DNA from: Dentipellis sp. KUC8613
Lineage: Eukaryota; Basidiomycota; Agaricomycetes; Russulales; Hericiaceae
Direction: 5' to 3'
Assembly (NCBI GenBank): GCA_002286715.1
Contig: NSJX01000015.1
Location: 311,313-375,312 of the forward strand
DNA: 64,000 nt
The position numbers and the translations under genes were made by a program. The notes below the pieces were generated by a model, which was not told where the DNA came from, did not search any database, and worked only from the letters and a program-made list of their open reading frames with translations. Below are positions 23,877-35,786 of the stretch, one piece after another. Every line of letters begins with the position of its first letter. Position 1 is the stretch's first letter.

Positions 23877-24829
23877 TGCTGCGCCCGCATATATCAATCC
23901 CGCTATTCGAAGAAGCGCGACACCACTAGTAAACTCCTCGCGCGTGAAAGAAGTGCATCTGAATCCAGCCAGTACTAGTTGCTGTCATTTGCAATCCCAA
24001 CTCACATCTGACCACTCAATATCCTGGCATCCCAGACAATTGCAAAAGAACCACCACCCGCACGGAAACCCTCGTGCGATTGGCACAGGCTACTGCTTCT
24101 CGCCCACGCGCACCGCAAGCACATGCACACCTCACCCACCCAAGCACTCGGAGCACGTGCCCACCTCTGCGCCCTTCCCAGCACAGTCCTAGTGCACAGC
24201 ATCACGCTCAATCAGCATCACTGTCCCTGTCAAGCACGAGTCCAAGCATAGCGGCCAAACGAGCGTGGTTTCCAATCTGAATTGGGTATCGGTAGGTACG
24301 GCCAAGGGCAAGGCGAGTCGTGAAGAGAAAAGAAAAGAAACGAGACTAGGAACAATAGAAGCGGGGTGCGAGGGAGCAAGCGGGTAGATAGCACGGTGCG
24401 GGGTACGGAGGACGGGGCGCGGGATATAGATGTGGGAGAGGCAGAGTGCAGAGTCAAAGTGCGTGCATACGACGTCCGGCGCGGTGCGTGCATGTACCAT
24501 AGCGCGAGGCGCGAGGCGTATAAAGCGTAAGTACACGAACAAGAAGGCGGTGCAGGGGCGTGGGGTGGGAGTGCGAGTGGGTGGGTGGGCGAGAAAGAGT
24601 AAAGTATATTGTATATGCTACGTACGTGAAATGTCTGCTGCGAGTCCAACCAACACCAACCGACCACCCAAGCCGAGCCAAACCAACTGACCGACCGACC
24701 GACTAATGACTGCTGATCCTGATCATGGCACGGAAAACATCGAACATCGACAGCCCGCTCACCATCGCCACCATCACCATCGCCGCTCCCCGCCCAGCAC
24801 ACACACGGATGCGGGATCGACGGCCACGC

Positions 24830-25753
24830 TCACAGCGCGAGCGCCATCGCGCTCACCGCTGCGAGGCCGGCCAGCAGGCGCCCGAGGCCGGCGCCCGACT
24901 CGAGCCTGGGGTCCGCGGCGCTGCGCTTGCGCGTGAAGAGCGAGCGGGACGAGACGCTGCTGTTGCTGGCCGCGTCGGGGTCCGCGCCGGGCGGGGTCGT
25001 GTTGCGGAGGGACTGCGTGGGGAGCATGTTCGGCGTGGTCGACACCTGGAACTGCGGCGCGACGGGCGTGCCGTCGAACTGGAACAGGTGCAGCTTCGGG
25101 CCGTCGATCGGGTCGAGGAAGATCTGCCAGCTCTGGTACAGCTCCGTGAAGTTGTAGATCTGGATGAAGTTCGACACGGCCGCGCACGGGTCTTGCACCT
25201 GCATGTACCCGTCGCCGAAGGGCACCATCGAGATGGACCCGTTCGGGTTCAGGGTGTACTTGCCGTGCGCCCAGCTGATGATTCCGGTGATGCAGTTCGG
25301 TTGCGAGCCTGGAGAGCGGTGAGCTGTAGCGGTGCAGAAGTGACGATACGGAAGGAGACGAACCGTTGGAGTTGAAACGATACCGTGAGATCTCATAGAA
25401 ACCATCTTCGGTGCTGCGCACGGCGACCAGAATCAGCCATCCCTCCTGCCCGACCGCTTGAGCAATAAAACACGCACAAAGAATAAGCGACACCCGTTGT
25501 ATTGGGGTATGTGAATGACAGGTTTGCCGGGTTTGCGAAGCTCTGCAGAGGGCCGCGTAAATACACTCCCACGGCGAAAACTAAGCAGAAAAGGACGCAC
25601 AGGGCCGGTAGAAACGCCCTTGCTGCCTGAGGACCAGGAGCCGCCGATGGGCGTCGCATTGTGTGCCGAGTTGTATACGATGGGGGCGCCGGTCTGAGCG
25701 AACGCGGGCATGGAGACCGACGCCAACAGGGCGAAGAGGGAGGCAAAGTACAT
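24830..25753 (-). CDS. ROT1: ROT1-type ER chaperone/cell-wall protein
   Basis: Exons 25753-25601, 25542-25478, 25413-25364 and 25308-24830 give 248 aa. There is an N-terminal signal peptide (MYFASLFALLASVSMPAFAQ). The ROT1 signature series follows: GGSWSSGSKGVSTGP, SFANPANLSFTYP, AYSFTEDGFYEISRYRFNSN, HGKYTLNPNGS, VQDPCA and TTPNMLPT. Yeast Rot1 is an ER chaperone needed for beta-1,6-glucan synthesis and protein glycosylation. The C-terminus ends in a hydrophobic stretch (LGRLLAGLAAVSAMALAL), which acts as a membrane anchor or GPI-like signal. All three introns are short and in conserved positions, and the frame is intact. Confidence 0.94.
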
Positions 25754-26304
25754 TTCTTGATTGAATTTGAATGCGAAGCGCGGATTGCGAGAGTAGGATA
25801 TATGTATGGGGAGGAGATTAGGAAAGCGGGGAGGAGGGAGGATGGGGGAGGAAGAAAGGAGAGGGCGCGCTGGGCGGTGTGGGCGTCGTCGGTGACGGGT
25901 CGGTGGAGAGCGTTGCTTTGGCTGTGTTTGGCCTCTTGGTCTCACCGGCGACCACTCGACCGTCTTCACACGGCCTGCTCGGTCTCTTCTCTATTGTCTG
26001 CTCGCCGTTCCCTCTGCATCTCTGTGCTCCATCTCCTTGCTCTCAGCACTGCTCAACACCCAGCATCGGGTCTCCCACAAGCACACTACACAAGCGCAGA
26101 TCTCGCCTAGATAATGCAAAGGGCACGTGACCTGGTAGCAGCACGAGCGTCTATGTTCTATCCTTAGTACGAGTGACTATCCTATTTACCCCAAAGCCCA
26201 AAAAATACAGGAGCGAGCAAAGCTACGAGTCTATTAAACATGAGCGTATCGTGATGAGATGTCGAAGTGTGGTCCATTGCAGTATGCAGTACAACAATAC
26301 GCAG
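25754..26304. other. ROT1 promoter / PRE7 3' region
   Basis: About 550 bp between two same-strand (-) genes. The + strand frame here (25661-26110) is low complexity and overlaps the ROT1 start, so it was not called. Confidence 0.5.
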
Positions 26305-27408
26305 CTAGTCTTTCTTCAGTTCCCGGCGGACGACAAACACGCGCTCGCCGTCCGACTTGGAACTCAGCTCCTGCACCCCACGCAGCGACTCCATGCCCTG
26401 CGTGTTCCGGCCCTTGGCGAGCACGATGTACATCTCGAGCCCATCGCCCACCTGCACAGCGCATCAGCCATCCATCAAGCGCACGATAACAACCGCGGTC
26501 CGCGGCAAACAGACTCACTTCGATATGACGCTCGGTGGCGCTTGTAAACGAGTCGATGACGATCGACAGCACGTCCGGCAGGGGCAGATGACTCGGATGC
26601 GTCTGCCCGGGTGCAGCTTGCTGGTTCTTAAAGTAGATCTGGACATAAAAGGCAACATGCGGGCGCAAGGGGCGCGGGAAAAGGTCGGGGAAGCGTCGGT
26701 GAGCGCGTGCGCGGCGACGCACAAAGGGCACGCTGTCGACGCACCTGATTGTCAAGGAAGGGCTGCACGAGCGACTGTGCGGCGCCGGCTGCGCGACACG
26801 CTTCGCGCTCGTAAGATCCGACAGGATCAAAGGAGTAGACGGCGCCCGTGCCTGCAGGGCGACCGAACCATGTTAGCTTGGTTACGACGGGCAAAGGAGG
26901 CGCACGCACCGTCGTCCTCGATGCCGCCGAGGATGTTGTAGACGTAGTATGGGAAGAAGCGCTGCGCGTAGAGCATCGTCTGGATCAGACGCGCAATCGC
27001 GCGGAGGGGCATGTCTTTTGCGTGCGCGTGACGGTACCACTGGGTGCATTCAGCAAGCGCGGCGTGCGATGGAAGTCAATAAAACTCACCTCGAGACGCT
27101 GCTTCACCTTCTTCACGAACATGTTACCGTCTGCGGCGAAGCCATTCACCGCAAGCACGGCGCGGTCCGTCCTGCAAGTGTACGCGTCAGCCTGCCGCAA
27201 CGCAACAGCAAGATAGGTGTTCGGATACACACAATCGGAAGACTTTGGGCGCATAGCGCGTCTGGATGCTGTAGCCCTCGCTCTGTCGCGTGTCGCCAGC
27301 GATGACAGTGAAATCAGCACCTGCGATGGCGAGGATGGTGCCGCCGTTCTCGGTGTAGGGGTTGAAGGCTCTCTGCTGGGGGTGTGCGACGTGTTCCATG
27401 CTGGGCAT
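26305..27408 (-). CDS. PRE7: 20S proteasome subunit beta type-6/PSMB1
   Basis: Six exons (27408-27233, 27171-27090, 27039-26910, 26851-26745, 26638-26519, 26451-26305) give 253 aa. It is a structural, non-catalytic beta subunit of the 20S core particle. Recognisable blocks are [105 protein letters not shown] and an end in LKKD. The first residue of the mature region is Gly where the active subunits have Thr, as expected for PRE7. The start is MPSMEHV; an alternative ATG lies three codons later. Confidence 0.95.
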
Positions 27409-30400
27409 CTGTCCGTGATATTCGAAATATACAGCGTGGAGATCAGGGGGTGCACAAACAGGTGCGGTGACGGAGGGGGAGGTTCGGAGACGGAGAGGTA
27501 GGCGTAGTACGCAGGGGTATTATACTGGGGCCGCGTCATTTGCGAGTCCGAGGGCCCGGCGAGCGGAGATCCAAGATACTCCGAGTCCACTTCCCGATCA
27601 GGCAGCCCCGGCCAGCAGGCACGCCGCCATCACTCGACTCTGTAATCCTCCCGACGTCTCTCCGTCTTCTTATCGCGCCCCTTCACACACACCCGCCTTG
27701 CCACGCCCACCCGACCACCCCAGAACCGGTCGCCGCGTCTCCTGCGCCCACCCAAAAATAATCCTGTCCATTTCCCATTTTTTTCGCGCGCCTCTCAGGC
27801 CCTTTCCGTCCTCCCGCGAGCGTCAGTCTAAGTACGCCTCACCCCACTCCACAACGACGCCACCAATATCGCCGCCGCGCGCCTTCTAGCCTGCACGCTG
27901 TTTCCGCGTTCGTAGCGCCCGCACACACTCACACTCCATCGCCATACCACACGGTGAATCGGGCTGCGCGCTCTCACAGATTCGCCTGAGATCCCGCCCC
28001 CGCCGTGCCTGTCTTCTCACAAGTCTATCTTCTTTCTTTCATGTGCAAGTTCCCGGCCCGTTCTTATCGTCCGTGTGGGACCCCGGGGTCTCACACTCCG
28101 GCCATTCATGACGCGGTCGACGGTTCCAGGATTCCACCGGATGTGCTTTGTTCGATGAGGCAAGGTAGGCTCGTGGCCAGCCTTTGCAACTCAGCTGAGC
28201 CCTCAAGAAGAACGGCGAGGTAGCCTCCTATCTGCTCGAAGCTAGAGCAATCGCTCGACATGGACAGCTGAATCGCCTATAATGTGTTAGTCTTGTCGTT
28301 CCCAGAGGTTTGCTGCATGGTTTTATCCAAGCACCCCACTCGAAGGCTCCGAACTGTAGGATGTATCATCAAATCAAATCTTGTCGCCATATCAAGCGGT
28401 GAATTCCGCACCAGGTGAGCGTGTCGCGGTGTTCTTCTTTCACTGGCTCACCATCGGCGTAGCTTTGGCGCGGTGCTGATTTTCTATGTGCTCTGCAGTG
28501 ATTCCTGGCAGTACTTTCCATCCACTGCTTGTTGCAGGCTAGCATGACGATAATGGAATGGGGATTCCCTGTTTGAGGATGTCAAGTACTCGGCCCGGCC
28601 CGGCACCCCTCGTATTTGAAGTCCGCCAACCTTCTCCGCTCCAATTACAGTCCGCGCGCCATGTCAAGACTGCAAAAGGCGGTAATCCGCATGCTTTACT
28701 TGCCACGTCTGAAGTACCGCCTTCGAATCCTGCAAATTTCCTCCATAGTCTTTATTGGAGGACAATTGACTGCGGATCATTGAGGCATCCATTCCACACA
28801 GGCGTCTGTAGCAGGGATACAAACTTAATTGAATCAACGACTACTGTAGACGACCGCCGGCTGTTGCATCTTGAAACAGCAATGTAACACTCCGTTTCCA
28901 GAGGAACCGATCCGCCGCGACATTGAATGACTCCCCGCCGAATATTGTCCGATATCACGAACGCATACTCCGGGGTCCTAGGGGAATGTTCTCAAGTCAA
29001 ACCCGTATCTGGACGTGGCCTGCGATTAGGAAGAACGTCGATGCAGATGCGCGACGTCGGGCAGTCGCACTCACCGACTCACTTACTCTCTTTCTCGCGT
29101 TCTGCTGCATGCCCTATCTGTTCTCTTCGCGATCATGCATGACGCGTGCGGGGCAAGTTTTCGCGAACGGGCGACCATCTGCCCATCACGCCTCGCATCG
29201 TCTCGCTTCCCGCTCCAGCCCGTATCTCCATTCCAGCGTGCATGCGCCATTCCCGAATTCACCCCGACCCACATCCACACCACGCCGCGCGCTTGCCGAA
29301 CATATGCACATACACACCACGGCCTGCACGTGCACGTACGTACACGCTGCTTCCCTGGCTTCCCTCGAACCTGGCTGCTTCTCTTCTGTACCACACCGCC
29401 GGACTGGGCTGCGCTGCTGCGGGCAATTAGACGTGTTCCTGACCTTGACCTTGGGCACGCTGGGAACGCGCACCTCTCTCCGGCCGCGGCACGCTTCTAA
29501 GTCCTGATACATCCCGCATGTTCTCAGCCTCCCTCGGATCGTCGCGTCTCCTGCAGAATGCGAACGACAGGCGTGCCACGGGATGCCGTCAACGCAATGC
29601 AACGAGGCGCCGGCTATGAAGCTCGCGTCGAGCCGTTCTTCGTGCACGCAGCAATTTGGCCGCAGGCCTGGCACGTGCACCGTCTTAATCCCCGTGTCCC
29701 TTCATTCGACAGCCTCCCGGAAGCATTGCGCTTTATGGCGCATAGCGCCCCCCTCGACTCGCGACGCACGAGACCTCCCTCGGCACCCCCCGTCCCTTCT
29801 GTGACTCTCCCTTTCCACATGCTCGTATCCATCCCAGTGACCTCCGTGCCTTGTTAACCTGCCTGCTCTCCCCCCTCTATCTATTCTTATCGGTGCACCC
29901 AGCTCAATCACCTCTTTGCTAGGCCTAGATCTCGAGCCTGAGCATGCGCAGGCGCAGGCGCAGCACCCACTCCTCCCCCGCTCCATCTACACCATCCGAT
30001 TCACGACGGCTACCAAGCACTACAACAGCCCCCGGCAGACGCGCCTCGACTGCCCAGCGTCGATCGCACCCAGCAATGACGACAGGCCTTCCCAATCCTC
30101 GCCCTCGACCTCGACATCGACGCGGTGCCTGCTTGCCAGGCGAACCCTCGGCACCAGTAGCGTGCCCTGTCACCCCGCACACAAGGCTACCGAGCGCGCA
30201 CTCGCAGGCCGCCAGCGCACCACGCGGTGCACGGGATTCGCGCCTCCGCCTCCGCCTCTGGTGCCCGTTCCGCCCGAGTCCCTCCGCCGTCCGCTTCGAG
30301 CGCGTCTGCATCACCGCGCATATGCGGCGTGCACAGATGCGTCCATATGTGCACACCCCGCTGCGCGCGGCCATCATCCCTCGTCGCGAATAGACGCACC

Positions 30401-32766
30401 CGCGGGAGCGGGCGTCCTAGGAGGGCACTGCGCAGCGCCCGCCGCCCGAACCCCGAGCCCCGAGTCCCGACGTGCCGCCGCTGGATCCCCGCGCCCGCGC
30501 GTCGCGTGCGTCTGCGCGGCCCGCCGCTGCCCGCGCTGCCGCCTTCGCTATTCAGCACACCGAATGCCCAGGGCACATTCAGTCCTGCAGGCGAGACGAG
30601 ACGCGGCGCCCGATGCGTATGCACGCTTGCTCCTTCGTCTTCGTCGTCTGCGCCGTCTGTGTGTGCGCATGGCCCCAGATCCAGATTCTGATTCTGGGGT
30701 CGATGCAGATGCACGGTGCGGCGCTCACACGCTCAGGGAATGCAAGTATAGCGGCGAGTAGGTGCAGGGCGGCTGCCTGTGCGACGTCGGCGGAGCTGTG
30801 CGCGTACGTCTCCCGTCCGAGGCTCCTCCGCCCGCGCGCGCAGATGTTCACACCGCGCCTCTTGTCGTTCTGGCATTGGCAGCCCTCGCCTCAGTTTTTG
30901 CCCCTATGTATAGCAGTGGCCAGTTGGCCAGTGGCGACCAGCGGACGGGCGTTCGCATGCTATCTGATACGCCCACTCGCGTCCATCCACCCGTCAGTGC
31001 CGGAATGATGCTGGGGTCGAGGCGAGCTGATACGCTGATACTGGGAATCGGTTCCGCGGAATGGGATGGGTATGCTCGGGGTATCAGATACGACTCGATT
31101 TGGGATACGAGACACCGGATGCTCAAAGCTATCCGCCAGTCGCCAGCCATCGGGCGCAGTTGCTTAACGTCGTCCGTCCTGGCACCCAATGACTCGATGC
31201 TCACATCTCATCATCTCATACGAATTCGAAATTGATGGGATGATAGATCGGACGTCGACGCGTCGTGTCGTGTCGTGTCCGCGTCGGGCACAATTGCGAC
31301 GGCGCTATGGCGGGAACGCGCGCTCAGAATGCCGGCGGCGGGGCCAGAGGTCGGACTTGGCCTCGGACTCAGACGCGATGACAAAGGACGCAACAGCTGG
31401 CGTGTGGAGGATTTTTTGCGCGTTGGGTTTTGTGTGGGCGACGTGGGAGATAGTTCGCGTCCTGGGTGATGGTGAGTTTTTTTTTTCTTTGTGTTGTGTG
31501 GCTTCTAGGAGATAATTTTCGGCTGTCGCAGGGAAGGCTGGTGGGAGTTTTTGTGCGTGTGTGAGATTTCTGCGGTCAAAACAACGATGGTCTGGTTCTT
31601 CTAGAGTCGACGCGGAAGCTTTTGATCAAACATTTCAAATCTCGAGGTCTATTTGGTCTTGTTAGGATCAGAGGCTATTGCCGTCTACTTCGGGCGCTCT
31701 CCTCCAATTACCATCAGTCTCGATCTCGACATGCATCCCAGCTTTGGCTTTTTTGTGGGCAATGTCCCGTCTACTACGACTAGTTCGAAATCGTTTCTCA
31801 TCTCCGGATTCGACGTGGTGCTGAACCATAGAGACGCGGGGCCTCACCTCGTATTTCCCACACGAGGGACCCGCCTAGTCTTAGAAGTTGTTGCGCATCC
31901 CAATTGCGCATCATGTATCAATCTGGGCTTTGTTCTCGACCGTAATGGCTGATTTCCAATTGGCAGGCATTCAGTGGGTTTCCGCGCGCTTGCTTCGCAT
32001 GCAAATGGACAACTCAGCCCGGGCGTCATCCGGCATCTTCTTCGTCAATACCACCCTGTCCCAAGATTCTGGCGGGATCTAACAGACACCGCAGGCCGCC
32101 TAGGCCAGTATGCGACACAACCCTGTTTCTGCAGAGCACATGCATGTTTCAGGCTGAGGGAAACCCCGAGCCTGGTGCGACGAGCAAGCAAGCAAGCACT
32201 CACTCACCACAGCGCTTGACCAGATCAGCCTTCGGCATGCGTCGTTATCGTTCCCGATAACGTCTACCCACCGCATGGATAATTAATGCTCTTGCTGCAG
32301 ATCTTTCAGTTTCCCCGAGATTACGCCACCCGCTGCTCGCCGATTTGCTCTCTACTGTACCGCCCGCGACTAGTTTCTCCCATGCACTAAGCTCCCGACG
32401 CGAACGTGCGACCTCGATTCCATGACTGATCTTTCGTGGATGCCGACATAGTGGGTATCTGGTATGTCGATGATGCGACGGTGTCGGCATGGAGGTTTTT
32501 GGTAAAATCAGACTGGTGCGTGCAAGTGTCATACGTGTTTTCTATTTCTGACTAGGTTCAACACTTTGCATGTCTATAGTCATTCTTATGACTGAATCAT
32601 TGGGTTACTCTGGAAGGTAGCCAGCTCTAAGCTCAGAACCCTACGCATTTTCACCATCGTGGTGTTCACTGTAAGCATTAGCTTCGACGGAGACAAACAG
32701 AACATCAATTGCTCAACACTACTGCACAAGTCCGGCAAAATGCCATTATTGAAAATTTCGCGACGT
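27409..32766. other. 5.4-kb interval without a supported gene
   Basis: GC-rich sequence with many overlapping frames on both strands, for example + 29916-30761 and + 29944-30393. Their products are Arg/Pro/Ala/Ser-rich with no domain, typical of spurious frames in high-GC DNA. A short + frame at 31653-31952 (VVLNHRDAGPHLVFPTRGTR) and a - frame at 32245-32532 look less biased, but neither has a recognised fold or good splice partners. A GTGTC-type short repeat lies near 31262-31279. The first part contains the PRE7 promoter. Confidence 0.45.
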
Positions 32767-34149
32767 CTACGAAGCCACAAACCTCTCCATGACATCCTGC
32801 GGGAGGCAGCTTCTCGTCGTCGCACGCTGATACACCTTCAGCACGCCTCCCTCGCAAACCAAGCTCAGCTTCTTGTCCGCATGCTCCACCATCAACTCCT
32901 GGATCTCCTCCAGCACCTTTCCCAGCCGCTGGAACGTCTCCAGCGCTGCCTCGCGCTGCTCGTCCATGTCCTTCCCCATATCCTGCTTCCGGATTTCCTT
33001 AAATTCGCCGCGCTGGTGCACCCCCAGGTAGAACAGCGGCGTTTGGGAGAGGTAGAGCTGCGGGAAGACGTCGGACCAGTCGAGGAGGTGGATGTAGTTC
33101 TGCGAGCGCGTGGTGAGCTCGATGACAGAGGATTGCGGGACCTGACGGCCCGCGTGGATGATGTTGAGCGAGGAGGAGGAAGCACCCGTGGTAGGGCTTT
33201 GCTGCTGGGAGACGGAGACGCTGGCAAGGGTCGAGGTCAGATCGTCGACATTGGACGACGCGGGCGCCGCGGGCTGTGAAGCGTTGTTGCCTTTCGCGTT
33301 TGCGGGGGCCTTCCCCGGAAGGCATGCATCAACTTCGTAGCGGACAATCAAGCTCAGACCGAAGAAGTCCTGGCGTGAGGTCAGTCCTCAGCTCACCGGC
33401 TCCTGAACTGGACGACACTCACATATTTCGTGATGCGATAGTGGCCGGTGCTCTTCCCGCACCCCTGCGCATGTCGCGTCGTCGCTTCCTCAAAGCCAAA
33501 GCCGAAGGACCGTCCGTTGCCCGCGCTGTCTCGCGTGTTTGGCTCCCATCTGCTCATAATCAACGTGCGGTCGCCGCCGAGCTCGATGTCGATGCGGAAG
33601 TCGCGCGCACTGGCGCCCTTGTCGATCCAGCGCGCAAGCTTGCGCAGCCCATTGCGGTCCGTGACGACGTCGATGCTCGGCCAGTCGACGGTGGTGCCTG
33701 CTTCGTCGGCGGCTTTCATCAAGGGCAGGAGGGGCATGGTGGGCATGCGGTGGCCGTTCTGGTCGACAAAGCGCAAGCCTGTGTCCGGCTGGAGTGTGAA
33801 TGGGAAAGAGCGATCTGTCCATTCCGGTGGAGAGCCTGTGGTGGAATTGGTTGGCCCCAGTCGCCTTAGCCTTAGCTGGAGTATGGTACGCACCTGGAAC
33901 AATGATGGTGGGCTGCTTGTCGTCTGTCCAGTTGTAGGACCCAACGTATTCCACGTTATCAATGTCCGTGCGCGAGGAGGCAGGCTGGACACCGGGGACT
34001 GATAGCGTCTCGACGGGCGAAGAAAGGATCAAACCGTCGTGGATGTTGCGGTCTGGAGGGAGGACCAGAGATGGTCTGCGCTGGCCACGAAAGGATGCTG
34101 AGGAAGAGATACGCGTGCCGCGGTAAGAACGGTTGTTGTAGTAGGACAT
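32767..34149 (-). CDS. YNW-family protein, copy 2
   Basis: Three exons (roughly 34149-33892, 33833-33422, 33370-32767) with introns in the same two places as copy 1. It starts MSYYNNRSYRGTRISSSAS, like copy 1 (MVYYNNRSYRRTRLSPSAS). It then carries YVGSYNWTDDKQPTIIVPG, GSPPEWTDRSFPFTLQPDTG, VDVVTDRNGLRKLARWIDKG, STGHYRITKY, DFFGLSLIVRYEVDA, VPQSSVIELTTRSQNYI and FPQLYLSQTPLFYLGVHQRG, ending CLPQDVMERFVAS. It is the closest relative of copy 1 in the window although it is 20 kb away and inverted. Function unknown; the 'geranylgeranyl pyrophosphate synthetase' label used for the family is not supported by any motif here. Confidence 0.85.
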
Positions 34150-34150
34150 G

Positions 34151-34177
34151 TTGGTGTTGGTGTGGGTGTGGGTGTGG
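34151..34177 (-). repeat. CACACC/AACACC simple repeat in the 5' leader
   Basis: On the - strand a run of CACACC and AACACC units sits between the TATA box and the start codon of YNW copy 2, so it would lie in the 5' UTR. Confidence 0.6.
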
Positions 34178-34202
34178 ATTCATTAGTGAGTATTCCAAGT
34201 CT

Positions 34203-34210
34203 CTTTTATA
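34203..34210 (-). promoter_or_regulatory. TATA box of YNW copy 2
   Basis: TATAAAAG on the - strand, about 54 bp before the ATG at 34149. It matches the element in copies 3 and 4. Confidence 0.6.
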
Positions 34211-34863
34211 TCGATTCGTATTTAGTCTGCCGTCATGCAGCCTCCACGTCTACTTCAAGTTCGCGCAGCTCTATACTGCCAGCCGGCTGCGCAGGATGCT
34301 TTTAGTCCAGCTCATGCTCGCTATCGCCAACGCAGTCAGTGTGACAGCGGCGAATTACACTGCGTAGAGATGCGCAAGGCGCTCGTTTGCTAATCTCGGC
34401 TATTAGGAAATCGAAGGGCGCCACGAGGCAAATGCGGATGTCCCAACTCGGTAGCATGTAAGCCACAAAATATCGTGAAGAGCTGCTGCGGACGGTGTCC
34501 GAACGACCTTACTTGACAAGTCGAGCTAACTCACTCAGTTTGAAGATGGATGGCCTTGGAGTCGCAACTTCGACGCAGCACGCAGCAGTTAGGACGATGC
34601 GCAGATTGTCGTCGCGCAGTGACCTTTCCTGTTTGAGGGTTGAGTGTGGACAACCATGAAACAAGATAACGAAAGGTGGAGGAGGGGTGTGAATCACGCC
34701 TTCCCGGAGAACAGGCACCAGTCCTCCGAAGTTGACGAATTGATAAGAATATTACTTCACAATGGAATCTTTTGATACATGGAACTGAATAGAATACATT
34801 ATGATCCGCCTGACATCCCTGCGCTCCTGGCGAGAGAGGTTCGACCGTAAACATTTCTTCTAG
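34211..34863. other. Spacer between YNW copy 2 and MYND copy 2
   Basis: No supported gene. Contains GCTGCGG at 34485-34491, the word recurring upstream of all YNW copies, and a related CTGCGCAG near 34287-34294. Confidence 0.45.
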
Positions 34864-35786
34864 CTAAGTCGTCCCGCGCGTGCTTGGCTTTTTCTCTTTG
34901 TTCAGACGTTCGAAGAGCAAGCATGGCCACTCGGGGCTCGGCTTTGCACGCGCGCTCTCCTTGCTGAAGTAGAATAATTCCGGGACCGGAATGAGAACGC
35001 GGCCAAACACGCCGAGGATAATGAGCGACCCAACACCACCGTAGTCGGCGCCCAGGACGTTCCTGCCTTCCGTTACCCAACCCTGACGTTCCGACAAAGC
35101 ACCTCCTACGCAAGACATGTATTCATTCTTGCTGTAGCGCGTGTCCAGCACGATCGCCGTGGTGACGTCGAAACGCTTCTGACCGGGCGCGTTGGAAAAG
35201 TGTACCTCCACCACCAGGACGGACCACTCGTCTGCGCCGGGGTGGTCGTGGAGATCCATCGATGCTAGAGCCGCATTCAGGAAAGTGTTGCGATGCGAAT
35301 GGATCCAGGATAAGAAGTCTCCCCAAGCGCTGTCGTCTTTGATGTCTACGGTGAGTACTCGGCGGCATTCCAATCCGTCTTCGCATGCTGCCTTGTGATG
35401 GGACCTATGTTCCCGCTGGCATTCTTTGGACTAGAAGCCAAACAAATCAGAATATTAGAATGCGCCGTCGATGATCGGAAGAAATCCGCACGCAGTAGAA
35501 GCCGGTACCGCAGGCTGTGCACCTGAGGAGCTTATCAGTCCCGTTCCACCTAGTACAAGCGTTTTGGCAGGTGCGGAACGCGATGGAAGGTGGTGCATCA
35601 TGGAAGGTAGCAGTCGACCTCGCTGCGTTTGGTGCCCGATTCACATACGGGCTCGCGTAAAGGACAGTTCCTGTTTCCTTCAACGTCTCTATCGCTGACA
35701 TGCAGGTCATCTGGAAGATATATTTCACTCGTAAGCTGCTAGTCATGAAATGTGTTGCATGCACTCTGGAGGGACAAAACTTACCA
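34864..35786 (-). CDS. Small MYND zinc-finger protein, copy 2
   Basis: ATG at 35786-35784, intron 35783-35711 (gtaagt...cag), exon 35710-35492, intron 35491-35431, exon 35430-34864; 262 aa. The MYND finger is CQNAC, LLRCTACGTGFYC, joined over the intron to SKECQREHRSHHKAAC. The following domain (AWGDFLSWIHSHRNTF, NAALASMDLHDHP, GQKRFDVTTAIVLDTR) parallels copy 1, as do both intron positions. As in copy 1 the first intron directly follows the ATG, so the start codon forms the whole coding part of exon 1. It is probably an adaptor protein; no partner is known. Confidence 0.8.

Larger units (their letters stand above)
19839..24829. other. 5-kb interval without a supported gene
   Basis: Several long frames exist, for example on + at 20943-21641, but their translations are Pro/Thr/Arg/His-rich, lack any domain and overlap equally open frames. 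This fits pyrimidine-rich + strand composition at about 21.2-21.8 kb better than coding. The first few hundred bases hold the kinase promoter, and the last part is 3' of ROT1. Two short tandem repeats lie at 23746-23774 and 23846-23876. A non-coding RNA or a rapidly evolving gene cannot be excluded. Confidence 0.45.

Noticed and set aside
29916..30761. 281-codon + strand frame and its - strand counterpart
   Set aside because: Arg/Pro/Ala/Ser-biased translation typical of random high-GC frames; both strands are open at once.
32245..32532. Possible HMG-box-like - strand frame
   Set aside because: Only a vague likeness around W-R-N-L; the conserved HMG positions are not met and no flanking exons fit.
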